Shown here piece after piece: positions 53,901 to 62,783 of a stretch of 64,000 bases of DNA (position 1 is the first letter of the stretch; each line of letters begins with the position of its first letter). Under the pieces are notes generated by a model, which worked only from the letters and a program-made list of their open reading frames with translations, made no database searches and had not been told where the DNA came from. The translations under genes and the position numbers were made by a program. Source of the DNA: Chaetoceros tenuissimus (Eukaryota > Bacillariophyta > Thalassiosirophyceae > Chaetocerotales > Chaetocerotaceae); contig BLLK01000045.1 of the NCBI GenBank assembly GCA_021927905.1, positions 1 to 64,000 of the forward strand, written 5' to 3'.

Positions 53901-55423
53901 ATGTATCAAATGGAATTAGTTCGAAAGCCCTCAATTCTGCGTTTTTAAACAGTTCTCTTAGCGATCCAGATTTAGATGATTGTTTACTAAGTCAAAAACT
54001 GGAGGTTTTCAATATCGGAGTTGAATGCATGATCGCGAATGAATTGAAGGATATGGACGTTGATCAAGTCGAAATTGAGGCAATGATGCAGAGAAATAGC
54101 GAAAAAGACTTACCGCAATCTCTGCAATCTCCAAAAGACGACGACTTTTTTGATGCTCTTGGCAATATGGACGACTCTTCTGATGCATTATCAACTGACA
54201 TCGCGATGCTGGAAAAGAATATCAACAAGGATGCAACATTAGCCGATGGGTCCTGCATGAGAAGAGGTGCCCGTTGTCCGATAAATGATTCAAACCTTAT
54301 TGCCACAAGCGATCAGATCTTTGCACCATATGTGCAACGTGATATTCCACTCACAGATGACTTGATTGTTGAAAGGAAAAATATGGTCATGAAGCCTGGA
54401 CAAGATGCAAATTCTTTACGAACTCGTATCGACACCGCACATCATATACAAAAGCCAAAACTTATCAATGACATGTCCGCATTCAAAGCAGCAAATCCTG
54501 GTTGTTCTTTTCAAGATTTCATCTCGTGGTACGGGAATCCTGAGAATCCCTTGGAGCAGTATGAAGAACGCCTCTACTCTTCGGATTATTCACAAAATGG
54601 GCTTCAAAATTCATGTCCAAAAACACCAGAAGAAGCATCTGTAGAGGCCTTCCATGTTTTGAACTCGACTAGGACCTTCTGGAATGACTGTTGGGAAGAA
54701 GCTTCACCCACCCCAGCTGAAGATCAATTGCCTTTGTTCGATCCTTATAGCAGCGTTGAAATGTTATTGCTATGGTTCGAGTCCTTACACCCAGCAGTCC
54801 TTTTGAACCAAATTCTAGCTGTCAATATTTCAATGGCTAATTTCATTCTCCAAACGTCCTGTCCATGTGTAAGTTTAAGACCAGTCCGAGAATCACTCCT
54901 TCGACTTGAAGGAAAGAGCAGCATTGTACTCCGCCTACTCAATAATGACATGATCAAAAGTATCTCGAATCCCATTGAAAAGACAGATGAAATGATGGAC
55001 CCCTTCACCTACATATCCCCGGAGACTGTCGAAGCCTGTGAAAATGTCTGTTCTTTAATTGGAGATGTTGAAATATTGCAATCCAGAGCAACCTCTCTTC
55101 TCTCTAAGCTGAATGGGGATATTGAATTAGTTCAGTCGATAATGGAATCTCCAGAAGGACGAAATATCAAGGTCTCAATGGATGGCAGTAGAGCAGAGCT
55201 TCTCAATGAAATATTACAACAAGAAGAAAGAAATGTAGGTATCACTGGGAATACAAGCAACTTACCATCTCCATCTCTGCGGGAATATATTCTCCGCAAC
55301 TCTGATGGAAATCGACCCTGTCAGTTGACTGTCTGTATAGGGGGAACGTTCGGACTCGAAAGTGGTGGAACGCATAGTACGAAAGGAGGTTTGGTGTTGG
55401 CTCTGAAGAAGTGCACAAAGTAG
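50987..55423 (+). CDS. RAB3GAP1: Rab3 GTPase-activating protein catalytic subunit homologue
   Basis: A single 1478-residue frame. The N-terminus (LERLSRDVETMLRSWYII) and the KITFATLTHDYERMEIEL and DPFPSINILNNLSSLFGI segments follow the order of RAB3GAP1. The strongest evidence is FKAANPGCSFQDFISWYG followed downstream by a WNDCWEEASPTPAEDQLPLFD block, matching the conserved Rab3GAP catalytic-domain FKAANPGC-x-x-x-DFVRWY. RAB3GAP1/2 act as GAP and GEF in vesicle traffic and autophagy; RAB3GAP1 has no canonical GAP fold. It is longer than human RAB3GAP1 (981) through Ser/Asp-rich insertions (about 40-170 and 430-480). No introns were needed. Its residues 1215-1341 recur as a broken copy at 60668-61078. 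Confidence 0.83.
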   Translation: MGISDEYIDYSCSTPLERLSRDVETMLRSWYIIEGSDRHVSFHDSDRKPNVQMSNPSATKKFAPPSVSKNGHSYATPVKEYNRERLLTPSRSSNNKRRTDNDETFMGATAEANVASSSDKNTSPSLFSPSSPMRKMVLTGNSNDDKKYNSPDRLNTSLDTSIDDLVDSTASAALKAFHTPPRTRKDLYILEEETKRSDIQLIRSGKITFATLTHDYERMEIELDLCLWDGPPAPEFYAMDATSNTPSDGPSKTNSQRLPLSLIANANDPFPSINILNNLSSLFGIGQHLTLSPSDPSAVESLLHSTMQALSDANHPSRKETGLGFISTIAASRRTAMDQVALQSAALKSLSHQLQMALNTAITNCDSRIPSFGIWGVYKPHVRLNKVEGQNDTLTQSVMEVPAWMNSGNLFDLAADESICCSFRKHIEEMMDESESEDDDDVSIGGQSYRSNPRSPSRHRERRTPSRLTSNLSLMQRRRANNDTSSTKKRLLLPAFITGKCHAGSSCFATGAEFAIHVVPPGVEYPIHCTTLNTLGNLLSQQSKEGTRKRAKRGRRQKTNRIQQINPNDLDGDEGKVFVSGARHKYTWSKIFQYNQNFIPRQEELLLASPSSPRSKLRWDDLNIMTYDLNWRRSANSILENGDGSLTLKQYQDACKARALLLLYRASLTAKTNKAKRTMAENRSLECLFGPTTDPLLLLNITCSWTSKEKPSSPKRTPGLTKEVIPLLALPLRIRSNNTMTSQDILEMENSLLSSIFNPLTAPDFKVSVMFDPDVACTTLSASNRCLLASLIRTCTLDQSYLLGHMTKPNILDELHHREELNEIAEEIMNESHISTLTRNLVHAVDWNGMATLLEMDESVNRNRMRDIVENVFTICSNNDNFPSPPVEMFTSMSSDNNEIDCPFRSHLNKASKPGRLLSVLFTSMSSLQTPSAMASLWLDFISELRLKWEKRESIPNTGLIPGLDKAKKQENVSNGISSKALNSAFLNSSLSDPDLDDCLLSQKLEVFNIGVECMIANELKDMDVDQVEIEAMMQRNSEKDLPQSLQSPKDDDFFDALGNMDDSSDALSTDIAMLEKNINKDATLADGSCMRRGARCPINDSNLIATSDQIFAPYVQRDIPLTDDLIVERKNMVMKPGQDANSLRTRIDTAHHIQKPKLINDMSAFKAANPGCSFQDFISWYGNPENPLEQYEERLYSSDYSQNGLQNSCPKTPEEASVEAFHVLNSTRTFWNDCWEEASPTPAEDQLPLFDPYSSVEMLLLWFESLHPAVLLNQILAVNISMANFILQTSCPCVSLRPVRESLLRLEGKSSIVLRLLNNDMIKSISNPIEKTDEMMDPFTYISPETVEACENVCSLIGDVEILQSRATSLLSKLNGDIELVQSIMESPEGRNIKVSMDGSRAELLNEILQQEERNVGITGNTSNLPSPSLREYILRNSDGNRPCQLTVCIGGTFGLESGGTHSTKGGLVLALKKCTK

Positions 55424-58016
55424 AATTAAAGGTTGAAGATGCTCTCAACTACCTTGACAAAGTGAAACTTGAATTTTGAGACCGTCCACGTATCTACAAT
55501 GAATTCTTGGAAATTATGAAAAACTTTAAATCACATGAAATTGATACTCGGGCTATTATGAGAGTCAGTGATTTGTTCCGTGGGTACAATAATTTGATTT
55601 TGGGACTCAACACTTTTCTACCAGATGGGTTCAAGATTAGTATCAAGGAGTTAGTAGAAGGTGGACGTTATGCTAGTAAGAAGCCATTGCCACCTGGAGT
55701 TATGTAAGTTTCTCGAGGTTTATGATGTATTGATTTGTTGAAATTATGTTCACTCATTTACTTGAATTTATAGGAATCATAACATGAGCCAACAGATGGG
55801 AAGAGGTCCTCCACAACATCAGCAATACCATCCTAATGCTCAACAGATGAACCAACACCACAAGACAATAGAGGTCAGTGGAATAATATGCAGGGTCGAA
55901 AATCCTGCAATCGAGTTTGACCATGCTATTTCCTACGTCACTACTATCAAAAAGAGGTTTTCAAACGAACCAAAACTTACCAACAATTTCTTGAGATTCT
56001 CCACACCTATCAAAAAGAAAAAAGAGGAAGCAAGGAGGTGCTGGAACAAGTTTTCATTCTATTTGCAGATCATCCAGATTTGTTGAAGCAGTTCACATAT
56101 TTTTTACCAGAGGCAGTTCAGGAACAGTCGAGATAAAGACTTTATGCAGCCGCAGCCGGTGAGGAAGCTAGGACGTGCACAAGTGTCTATTAGAAGGGAT
56201 GAGCGTGGGGATGATCAGGAAGTTACAATTGATATGACCAAGAAGCATGCTGAAAAACAACAAATGATTGGAAAGAAAAGACCAAGCCGTCCTTCTGCTA
56301 CTCTTCAGTATCCAATGATGCCAGAAACTATGATCTACAACGCTGGGGTTGAAAGACAATTTTTTGATTTGGCAAAAGAATCACTCCGGGCTTCTTCTCG
56401 TGAAGGGGATTTGGCATGGGCTGAATTCTTAAAATGTATGGACCTTTATGCTCAGGAGATTCTTTCTAAGAATGACATGCTTAGATATATGGAAGATTTG
56501 TTGGGAAAACATCATGAAGATCTTTTTGAGGAATTCAAGAGCAGCTGCAGTCGCAGCTGGTGTACCGAGCCATGACGATACTTGGCATTCTGTACCTTTG
56601 TCTGAAATTGGTTTTAGTCGTTTTAGACGTTGTATTCCATCCTATAGGGCACTTCCTCGAGACTACCTAGCTGCTCCATACAGTTGTAGAAGTGAAGAAG
56701 AGACAAAAATGCTGAATGATATTTGGATCAGTCTTCCGGATGAAAGTGAAGAAAGCTACACATTTAGGCACATGAGAAAGAATCAGCACGAGGAAGTCTT
56801 GTTCCGTTGTGAGGATGAGCGATTCGCAATTGATATGATCATTGATAGTACTGCTACTTGTTTGAAAAGATTAGAGCCTATTGCAGAGGAGGTTGCTATG
56901 CTTCAGGAACAGGAATCGTTCTCCGAAGGATATGATAGCAAAGAGAAGATGGACATCAAGAGTGCTTTGGATAAAAGAGGAATGGGAAGTAAAGTTATCA
57001 AGTACTCCTTTGACAAAAGTATCTTGAATACCATTCATAGACACGCCATTACTCGTATTTACGGTGACGCTGGTCAAGAGATGCTTGACTTGATGAGCAA
57101 GAATCCTGTTGTAGCAGTTCCTGTGGTTGTTAAACGTTTGATGCAAAAACTAAGAGACTTTAAGGCAGCAAGAGAAGTTTTGAATCAACGATGGAAGGAA
57201 TTAGCTGAGATTAATTATTACAAGAGTATCGATCATCGTTGCCTCACTTGGAGAACTGTCAACAAGCGCGCAACTAGCACAAGAACTCTTGTGTCTGAAA
57301 TCAAAGATCGTGCAGCAAATAATGGTTACGAGAGTGAGGTGAATGTAATGGCTAAAAGGGACAAAGCTAAGGAAGAGTTTGGAAGCTTTACGAGCGCACA
57401 ATGGGGCAATTTCTTGAAAGGAAGATGGATCTCACTAATTTTCCGAAGCCATCACCATCTATGTTCACCCCTCACTTTAGTATGCAATATGAAAACAAGT
57501 CTTTTGCACAAAGAGATGTATGTCGTATTCTATCTTTTGCTTCAAAGCGTGGGTCGTTTTCTCCTGGCGACAAAGAGAAATGCCAAAGATTGTGGACTGA
57601 TTTCCTTGCACAATTCTTTGACCTTGGAAGTATTTGGATGCAGAGCCCAGCAGTATCATATGCTGTTCTTCCACATCATACCCCATCTATTGTTAGTAAC
57701 GACGAAGAGAGTGGAAATGATGATGACGACATTAGCGCAGAAGAGGAGAGAGATATGGTAGAAGATATGATGGTTACTGAAGAAGAAATGGAAGAGACTT
57801 CTAGTAGCAAAGAAAAACATACAGAGTTCACTTTGCTAAGTGATCAACCAATTCCGTCGGGATGTGCTGTATCAACTGTTTATGGTGAAGGCGTAGTAAC
57901 TGGATATAAATCATCGGACGCTTCTTTCATCGTAAGCTTGCCATTCTGCTGAAGGAGGAAAATACGAAGATCGCGTCAGGTGTATTCTAGGCCACAATGC
58001 ATTCAATCAATTTTGA
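55423..58016 (+). pseudogene. SIN3: SIN3 corepressor pseudogene
   Basis: Translation across three frames gives a recognisable SIN3: PAH1 (ALNYLDKVKLEF, then RPRIYNEFLEIMKNF), PAH2 (ATCAYV-like [28 protein letters not shown]), and the Sin3 HDAC-interaction part (SEIGFSRFRRCIPSYRALP, YTFRHMRKNQHEEVLFRCEDERF). It is broken by TGA at 55477, TAA at 56134, and frame changes near 55975, 56170, 56543, 57417 and 57943. An intron at 55704-55773 (GTAAGT to TATAG) is retained, so this is not a processed copy. The 5' part of the gene is missing: similarity starts immediately after the RAB3GAP1 stop. Sequencing error is possible but the two long neighbours are intact. A working SIN3 should exist elsewhere. 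Confidence 0.87.
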
Positions 58017-58295
58017 ATGTTCTGATTTCAAGATAAAGATTAGTAAAAGAAATAATAACAACCCAATATCTACATTTGGAATGCAAAAAATTATTTTATC
58101 ATATTCATCAATTTATATTCATTTCTGGTTAGCGTAATTTTCGTGATGCTTGTTCTACCCGTTCATGAATGGCGACTTTCTGCCTGTTCTAATGGAATGA
58201 CAAATCATAGACCGGAGCACTTCTCTTTCGCTCAACACTTTTCCAAAAAGGTTGATACTTTTGCACAAAGCTACTCTGGTCTAGAGACATCCAAT

Positions 58296-60005
58296 TCACT
58301 CATAATTTTTCGGATCTTTTAGATTCGAAACTGAGACATCACCATAGCTCGACTGGCTCAAGGACGGGCCAGGAGTAGGTGTGAAACGATGACTCTGTCT
58401 CAGGTAAAGAGGTTTGTCAGGTGTGAAAACTTGACTCTGGTTCAGGTAAAGAGGTTTGTCAGGCGTGAAAACTTGATTCTGGCTCAGGACAGGTCCACGA
58501 GAAGCACTGTTCTGAGAACCAATATGAGAGAGGCGGCGACGCTTCTTCTTTGCACTTGGAGTAGATCCATCATATGTCAAGGATGACATCTTCAAGATAT
58601 TTTTAGTTAGAGGAGAAGGAACACAAAGGAAGGAAGAGCCGGAGATTTCACTGTCCTCGCGACCTCTTTTCTTCTTTATCTCTTCTGCCTGGATAATATC
58701 ACGATACGCTTCGAGAACATTTCCATCCAAGGAAGCAATGTCACCTGAAACGGTAGATACTTTGACGGCTCTAATTTGCATTTCAGCAACAGTCTCTTGA
58801 AATTTCTGTTTTGCAAGCTCATTTTTATCACCGTAAGCATAAAATTCTTCATTCTTGTCTAGGCCGAGGTTCTTCATAGATGTGAAATATTTGCCTTTTT
58901 TGGTTCTAGACATGGACTTCAAACGTATCAAATCGTTGCTTGGAATGTGTCCTCTAATCTCCTTTGCAGACATCTGTGCAACCACAAGATGAGAGTCATT
59001 TTTTGCAAGAGCACCACAATCCATAGGGGTCAGTGCATGGGATTCCGCGACGTTGTCATTGTAAATTTCGACATTCTTGTAAAGTTCATGGAAAGTGGCC
59101 TCAGCAGCGATCGTGTTGTCCACTACATGACGTCTTGACGTTTCCACTTTACGCAAAGCCCCACTCAATTCATTCTCTACATTTCCTTTTTCCAATTCTT
59201 GTTTTCTAGATAGTCTCGCAACAGAGTCCTTTACTTCTTTCTGGGCTTCTGCTTTTTTGCTTTGGATTTGTTGCCTCAACTGAGCTTTCTTTTCGGTGAT
59301 CCTAGCAAGCTCTCTATCATACTCGTCAATCTCAGATTGAAGATTCTCTGTTTCAACATTGACTTCTATAATATGTAATTGATTTTGCTCATTCATGGTT
59401 TCAGTTTCGGCCTGAAATTTGTCTGCAAGTCCTTCGTACTTTTTTGCCGCAGCACGATACTCCTTTACATTTTCGTTATGACGTCCAGTGAGCTCGATTC
59501 TCTTGTGTTTCAATTCCGTCATGCGAACTTTGCCTGTTTCGATGTCCTCTTTTGCCGACATAATCTTAGCGTTCAGATCTGCCACAATCCCTTCTGTGGC
59601 GTCTTCACTAACTTTTGATATCAAATGATTGGCTTTTCCTTGTCTGGTTCTGATGGAGGCTTGATTCTTTCCTTCATCCTTTTCGTAGATGGACTTGATA
59701 ATTCTATTCAACACATCTATAGTAATAGCTTTCTGTTCTTCCGGTGATATCTCTAGTCGATGAAGGAGCTCATCAATAGTATCAGCTTCGAGCATCCATT
59801 CCTGGACCAAGTCGTTGCTACGTTGAAGTTTACCTTCGAGGTCAAACTTCTGGATGGCTGCAAACATATCGTGGCGGGTGTGCTCATGTGGATAAAGCTT
59901 GTTTGCTTCGATCGCCTCTTTCACATCCTGCAAGCCTTCCCATGTTGATTTCTTAGTGGGGATGGTTGATTCATTCAAGTCGTTGTTGTTGTCCATGTTG
60001 TCCAT
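58296..60005 (-). CDS. Coiled-coil protein with FTPDK repeats, unknown
   Basis: The intronless 569-residue frame starts at the first ATG (60005, MDNMDNNND). The N-terminal third has short helices (WEGLQDVKEAIEANKLYPHE, EWMLEADTIDELLHRLE); residues about 130-300 are a long Glu/Lys/Gln-rich coiled coil; a conserved-looking globular stretch follows (about 320-430); then a basic KKKRRRLS nuclear-signal-like motif near 500. The C-terminus carries three 14-residue repeats (QVFTPDKPLYL(N/R)QS twice, then HRFTPTPGPSLSQS), encoded by 42-bp units at 58475-58350. TP sites suggest phosphorylation by proline-directed kinases. A kinetochore, cytoskeletal or chromatin scaffold would fit, but I recognise no family. 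Confidence 0.78.
   Translation of the reverse strand: MDNMDNNNDLNESTIPTKKSTWEGLQDVKEAIEANKLYPHEHTRHDMFAAIQKFDLEGKLQRSNDLVQEWMLEADTIDELLHRLEISPEEQKAITIDVLNRIIKSIYEKDEGKNQASIRTRQGKANHLISKVSEDATEGIVADLNAKIMSAKEDIETGKVRMTELKHKRIELTGRHNENVKEYRAAAKKYEGLADKFQAETETMNEQNQLHIIEVNVETENLQSEIDEYDRELARITEKKAQLRQQIQSKKAEAQKEVKDSVARLSRKQELEKGNVENELSGALRKVETSRRHVVDNTIAAEATFHELYKNVEIYNDNVAESHALTPMDCGALAKNDSHLVVAQMSAKEIRGHIPSNDLIRLKSMSRTKKGKYFTSMKNLGLDKNEEFYAYGDKNELAKQKFQETVAEMQIRAVKVSTVSGDIASLDGNVLEAYRDIIQAEEIKKKRGREDSEISGSSFLCVPSPLTKNILKMSSLTYDGSTPSAKKKRRRLSHIGSQNSASRGPVLSQNQVFTPDKPLYLNQSQVFTPDKPLYLRQSHRFTPTPGPSLSQSSYGDVSVSNLKDPKNYE
58350..58475 (-). repeat. Three 42-bp in-frame coding repeats
   Basis: Two near-identical units (58475-58434, 58433-58392) and one diverged unit (58391-58350) encode 14-residue repeats with a conserved FTP core in the coiled-coil protein. 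Confidence 0.85.
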
Positions 60006-60667
60006 GTTGGTCAATGGTTATGTTTTGCTGTTCTTATTTTCATTTATGTTTCATGTATGAATATCATCAATAATGAAGATTGCTGTTTGACAGAGACACA
60101 AACGTAGCGACGAACAAAAGTTGGAATTCATGGAAACAAGACTCAACAGGCAGCTAAATTAGCCAAGCTAAATTTCCGGGGGCAAACACGAATGAAATAA
60201 AGCTAAAAAGCTCGAACTAAATTTATCTAATACTCCGAAAAAATGAACAGCGAAATCGGTGATGTCCTGTGATGAGCGGTGATGTCCTGTGATGAGCAAT
60301 TATGTCTTTAATAGGACGTTTGTTACTAAGAATTAATACATACGTAGTTATAATTACTCCGAAAATTCTCTTTTGCTGACTGTTGAGGCAACATCTGGTT
60401 TAGCATCTGTCTAACAATGAAGAATACAACAACGTCTACGTACGTACATACGAACAATATGCGATGGCACATCGAAGAGAAAAGAAGAATCCATTTTCAC
60501 TGGGAGAGCTCAATGGCTCTTCTATTTGTGAAGATAGCAACATGTTCATAATATTCATATGTAATCATTGCATTGCACTGTATAAAATATCTCAAACTCA
60601 AAGAATATTTCGTGCTCGGTGAGAGAATGAGTGCCGCACAGAAGAGAAAATAATGCAACGACAACAA
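60006..60667. other. intergenic region with 20-bp tandem duplicate
   Basis: It lies upstream of the coiled-coil gene. A perfect 20-bp tandem duplication occurs at 60257-60296, and TACGTACGTACATACG-type GTAC repeats near 60438-60450. No gene is supported. Confidence 0.55.
60257..60296. repeat. 20-bp perfect tandem duplication
   Basis: Two adjacent identical 20-bp units (60257-60276, 60277-60296) lie about 250 bp upstream of the coiled-coil gene start. Confidence 0.9.
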
Positions 60668-61078
60668 AGAAGCATCTGTACCTTAGAGGCCTTCCATGTT
60701 TTGAACTCGACTAGGACCTTCTGGAATGACTGCTGAGAAGAAGCTTCACCCACCCCAGCTGAAGATTAGTTGCCTTTGTTCGATCCTTATAGCAGCGTTG
60801 AAATGTTATTGCTATGGTTCGAGTCTTTACACCCAGCAGTACTGTTGAACCAAATTCTAGCTGTCAATATTTCAATTAGAGCTGTCAATATTTCAATGGC
60901 TAATTCTTTTATTCTCCAGACGTCGTCCTGTCCATGTGTAAGTTTAAGATCAGTCCGAGAATCACTACTTCGACTTGAAGGAAAGAGCAGTATTGCACTC
61001 CGCCTACTCAATAATGACATGATCAAAAGCATTTCGAATCCCATTGAAAAGGCAGATGAAATGATGGACCCCTTCACC
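60668..61078 (+). pseudogene. Broken duplicate of a RAB3GAP1 internal segment
   Basis: This 411-bp stretch is a close copy of 54630-55009 in the RAB3GAP1 gene, in the same orientation. It has a 5-bp insertion near 60681, in-frame stops TGA at 60734 and TAG at 60767 where the source has TGG and CAA, and a 21-bp tandem duplication at 60859-60900 plus smaller indels. Similarity stops abruptly at both ends and no start codon or promoter context is evident, so it is a dead segmental duplicate. A 123-codon frame through it (60770-61141) is a by-product of the source reading frame. Confidence 0.9.
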
Positions 61079-61668
61079 GAGAGAAAGCCCAATGTCCAAC
61101 TCCTGCGTGCGATGAGGTGGGTGGTGCCAAATTCTTCTTAAGTCCAATATTGAAAAACTGTTTCTGGTTGGCAAAAAAGAATGCATCACGTAAACAGAGT
61201 ATTTGCTCAAATACATATACCATATCTCCACATCAAGTTGCAAAAAAAGGTTTGCTATAGTACGTGCAATACATGTCATTTGCTCAATGCGGAAGAAAGT
61301 TCGACAGATAAATTCCTTGTAAAGACAAAGATTAAGAATGGTGCAGAGAAACCTGTAAAGAAAATTTTGTCAGTGGTTATCCAAGAAGGGAGATTCAGTC
61401 AAAAGACGCATTTGTAATAAAAACAAGGGCGCATTTGGATTCGAACCTGCCAAGAAAGTTTGTCCAGTGACTTGTGATGCGTAATTCCTTTGATCCATCT
61501 TTGTTGATACATGACAAAATTACACTTCTTCTATAGTACATAATTACACATCTTTTATTTCAATAATTGGGGATTCTCTTTTTTATTCCATTTATGAACG
61601 TATGGTTGAACTATTGAACCAATTTACAATGTCATTTCGCAACTACGACATACCAGTAAATGACCAAA

Positions 61669-61776
61669 AGCGCTTCCAATGACATACCCCTGTATCATCA
61701 TGGTTTTGTACATGATCCTCTTTCATCTCAACTGATATGTAAGACCAAGTGATTCCTCCCTCAATTTGGAAGCGCC
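61669..61776. repeat. 10-bp inverted repeat with 86-bp spacer
   Basis: GCGCTTCCAA (61670-61679) is the perfect complement of TTGGAAGCGC (61766-61775); one or two flanking bases extend the match with a mismatch. It could bound a small mobile-element remnant or a long hairpin RNA; no target-site duplication was recognised. Confidence 0.5.
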
Positions 61777-62100
61777 TTAAAAAAGTCTGACCGTCTCAAC
61801 AATCTACAGGCATCTGAGAACATTTATTCGAAGTGTCAAATATCGCCATAGAGACTCGTCCGTCTTTTTTTATCTACAAAGCTGACAGAGTTACGTAATT
61901 GTTTCAACTCCATTATTAGCATCCAATCAGAGCGACGACTCTCCTTCGCTTACAAGAGAAAACATTATTTTTAGTGTCACCATTGTGTACAAGGCATGTA
62001 AACATCATGGTCAACATGATCCAATTTCTTTCTCTATCGAGCTACCTTGGATCGAGCACGGCCGCATAACTTCAAAAGAAATAAAAAGCAAGTCCATAAT

Positions 62101-62160
62101 GCATTCAGGCAAGGAATATGTTTTCATGTTCCTTAAAACATATTCCTTGCCACGAAATGC
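62101..62160. repeat. Hairpin with 17-bp perfect stem
   Basis: The left arm 62108-62124 (GGCAAGGAATATGTTTT) is perfectly complementary to the right arm 62135-62151, with a 10-nt loop. A further 5-bp pairing (GCATT 62101-62105 with AATGC 62156-62160) lies outside across a small bulge. It is about 600 bp upstream of the MYND gene. Possible roles include an RNA hairpin, a palindromic mobile-element remnant or a cruciform; none can be proved here. Confidence 0.7.
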
Positions 62161-62783
62161 TTTCTTTTTAAGTTATTGATGTTACAAATATTGTGCATTC
62201 AGTGATAAGGATTTTCTCGTAATTGAATGCATATTTATCCATCTGTTTACGGTATAACTGCGAATCAGTAACCCAAAAATATTAATTCTTTACTCCATCC
62301 CAAATTGTTCAATTTCTCAAACCACATTCGACAAAACTTTTGTAAAAGTGAGACGGTGTTCCAAATTGCTTGGAGCAATAACGTTCAACCAATGGATTCG
62401 ATATCCCCTCGTAATAAATTTATAAAGAATATTGACTACATTCTTTGAAATTGATGCGCGTTAAAAAAGTAAAGGTTGATTTTCATTACATTTTTACATG
62501 TTGCATTCTTTGAGTGAGGCATACTCGGAGAGCATCAAATGAAAAGAAACTTCCGCCAATTTCAATTTATGGCTAATTTAATGGATGCATTGGATATGAG
62601 TCGTGTATATATTTCAAACAGTCCGGGTGCGAAAAAAGGCCAAGCACAAGACACAAGAACAACACTGAACACATAAATCTTGGAGCAAGTATTTGAAGAC
62701 TCCATAAAGCTTTTGTGTGGCCAAAGAGCGGTTTCTACTATTCACAAAGCAAAGCGTAGTGAGCAAGACACGAAAGTCGAGAC

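Larger units (their letters stand above)
61079..62783. other. 1.7-kb non-coding stretch with inverted repeats
   Basis: No protein gene is supported between the RAB3GAP1 fragment and the MYND gene. It contains two inverted repeats listed separately (61669-61776, 62101-62160), and a GGTTCGAATCC-like string near 61437 that I do not accept as a tRNA. The last few hundred bases should be the MYND gene promoter. Confidence 0.55.

Noticed and set aside
55423-57952. SIN3 as a working gene through introns or several small genes
   Set aside because: The frame changes are one or two bases with no splice sites, and two stops lie inside conserved blocks.
60770-61141. 123-residue gene after the coiled-coil protein
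   Set aside because: It is the surviving frame of a RAB3GAP1 fragment with upstream in-frame stops.
61433-61490. tRNA-like GGTTCGAATCC on the minus strand
   Set aside because: The flanking bases do not form a T-arm stem beyond two pairs, and no matching acceptor 5' strand or D/anticodon arm is found at the right distance.
61985-62179. 64-codon frame across the 62.1-kb hairpin
   Set aside because: Its end is formed by the palindrome itself and nothing else supports coding.
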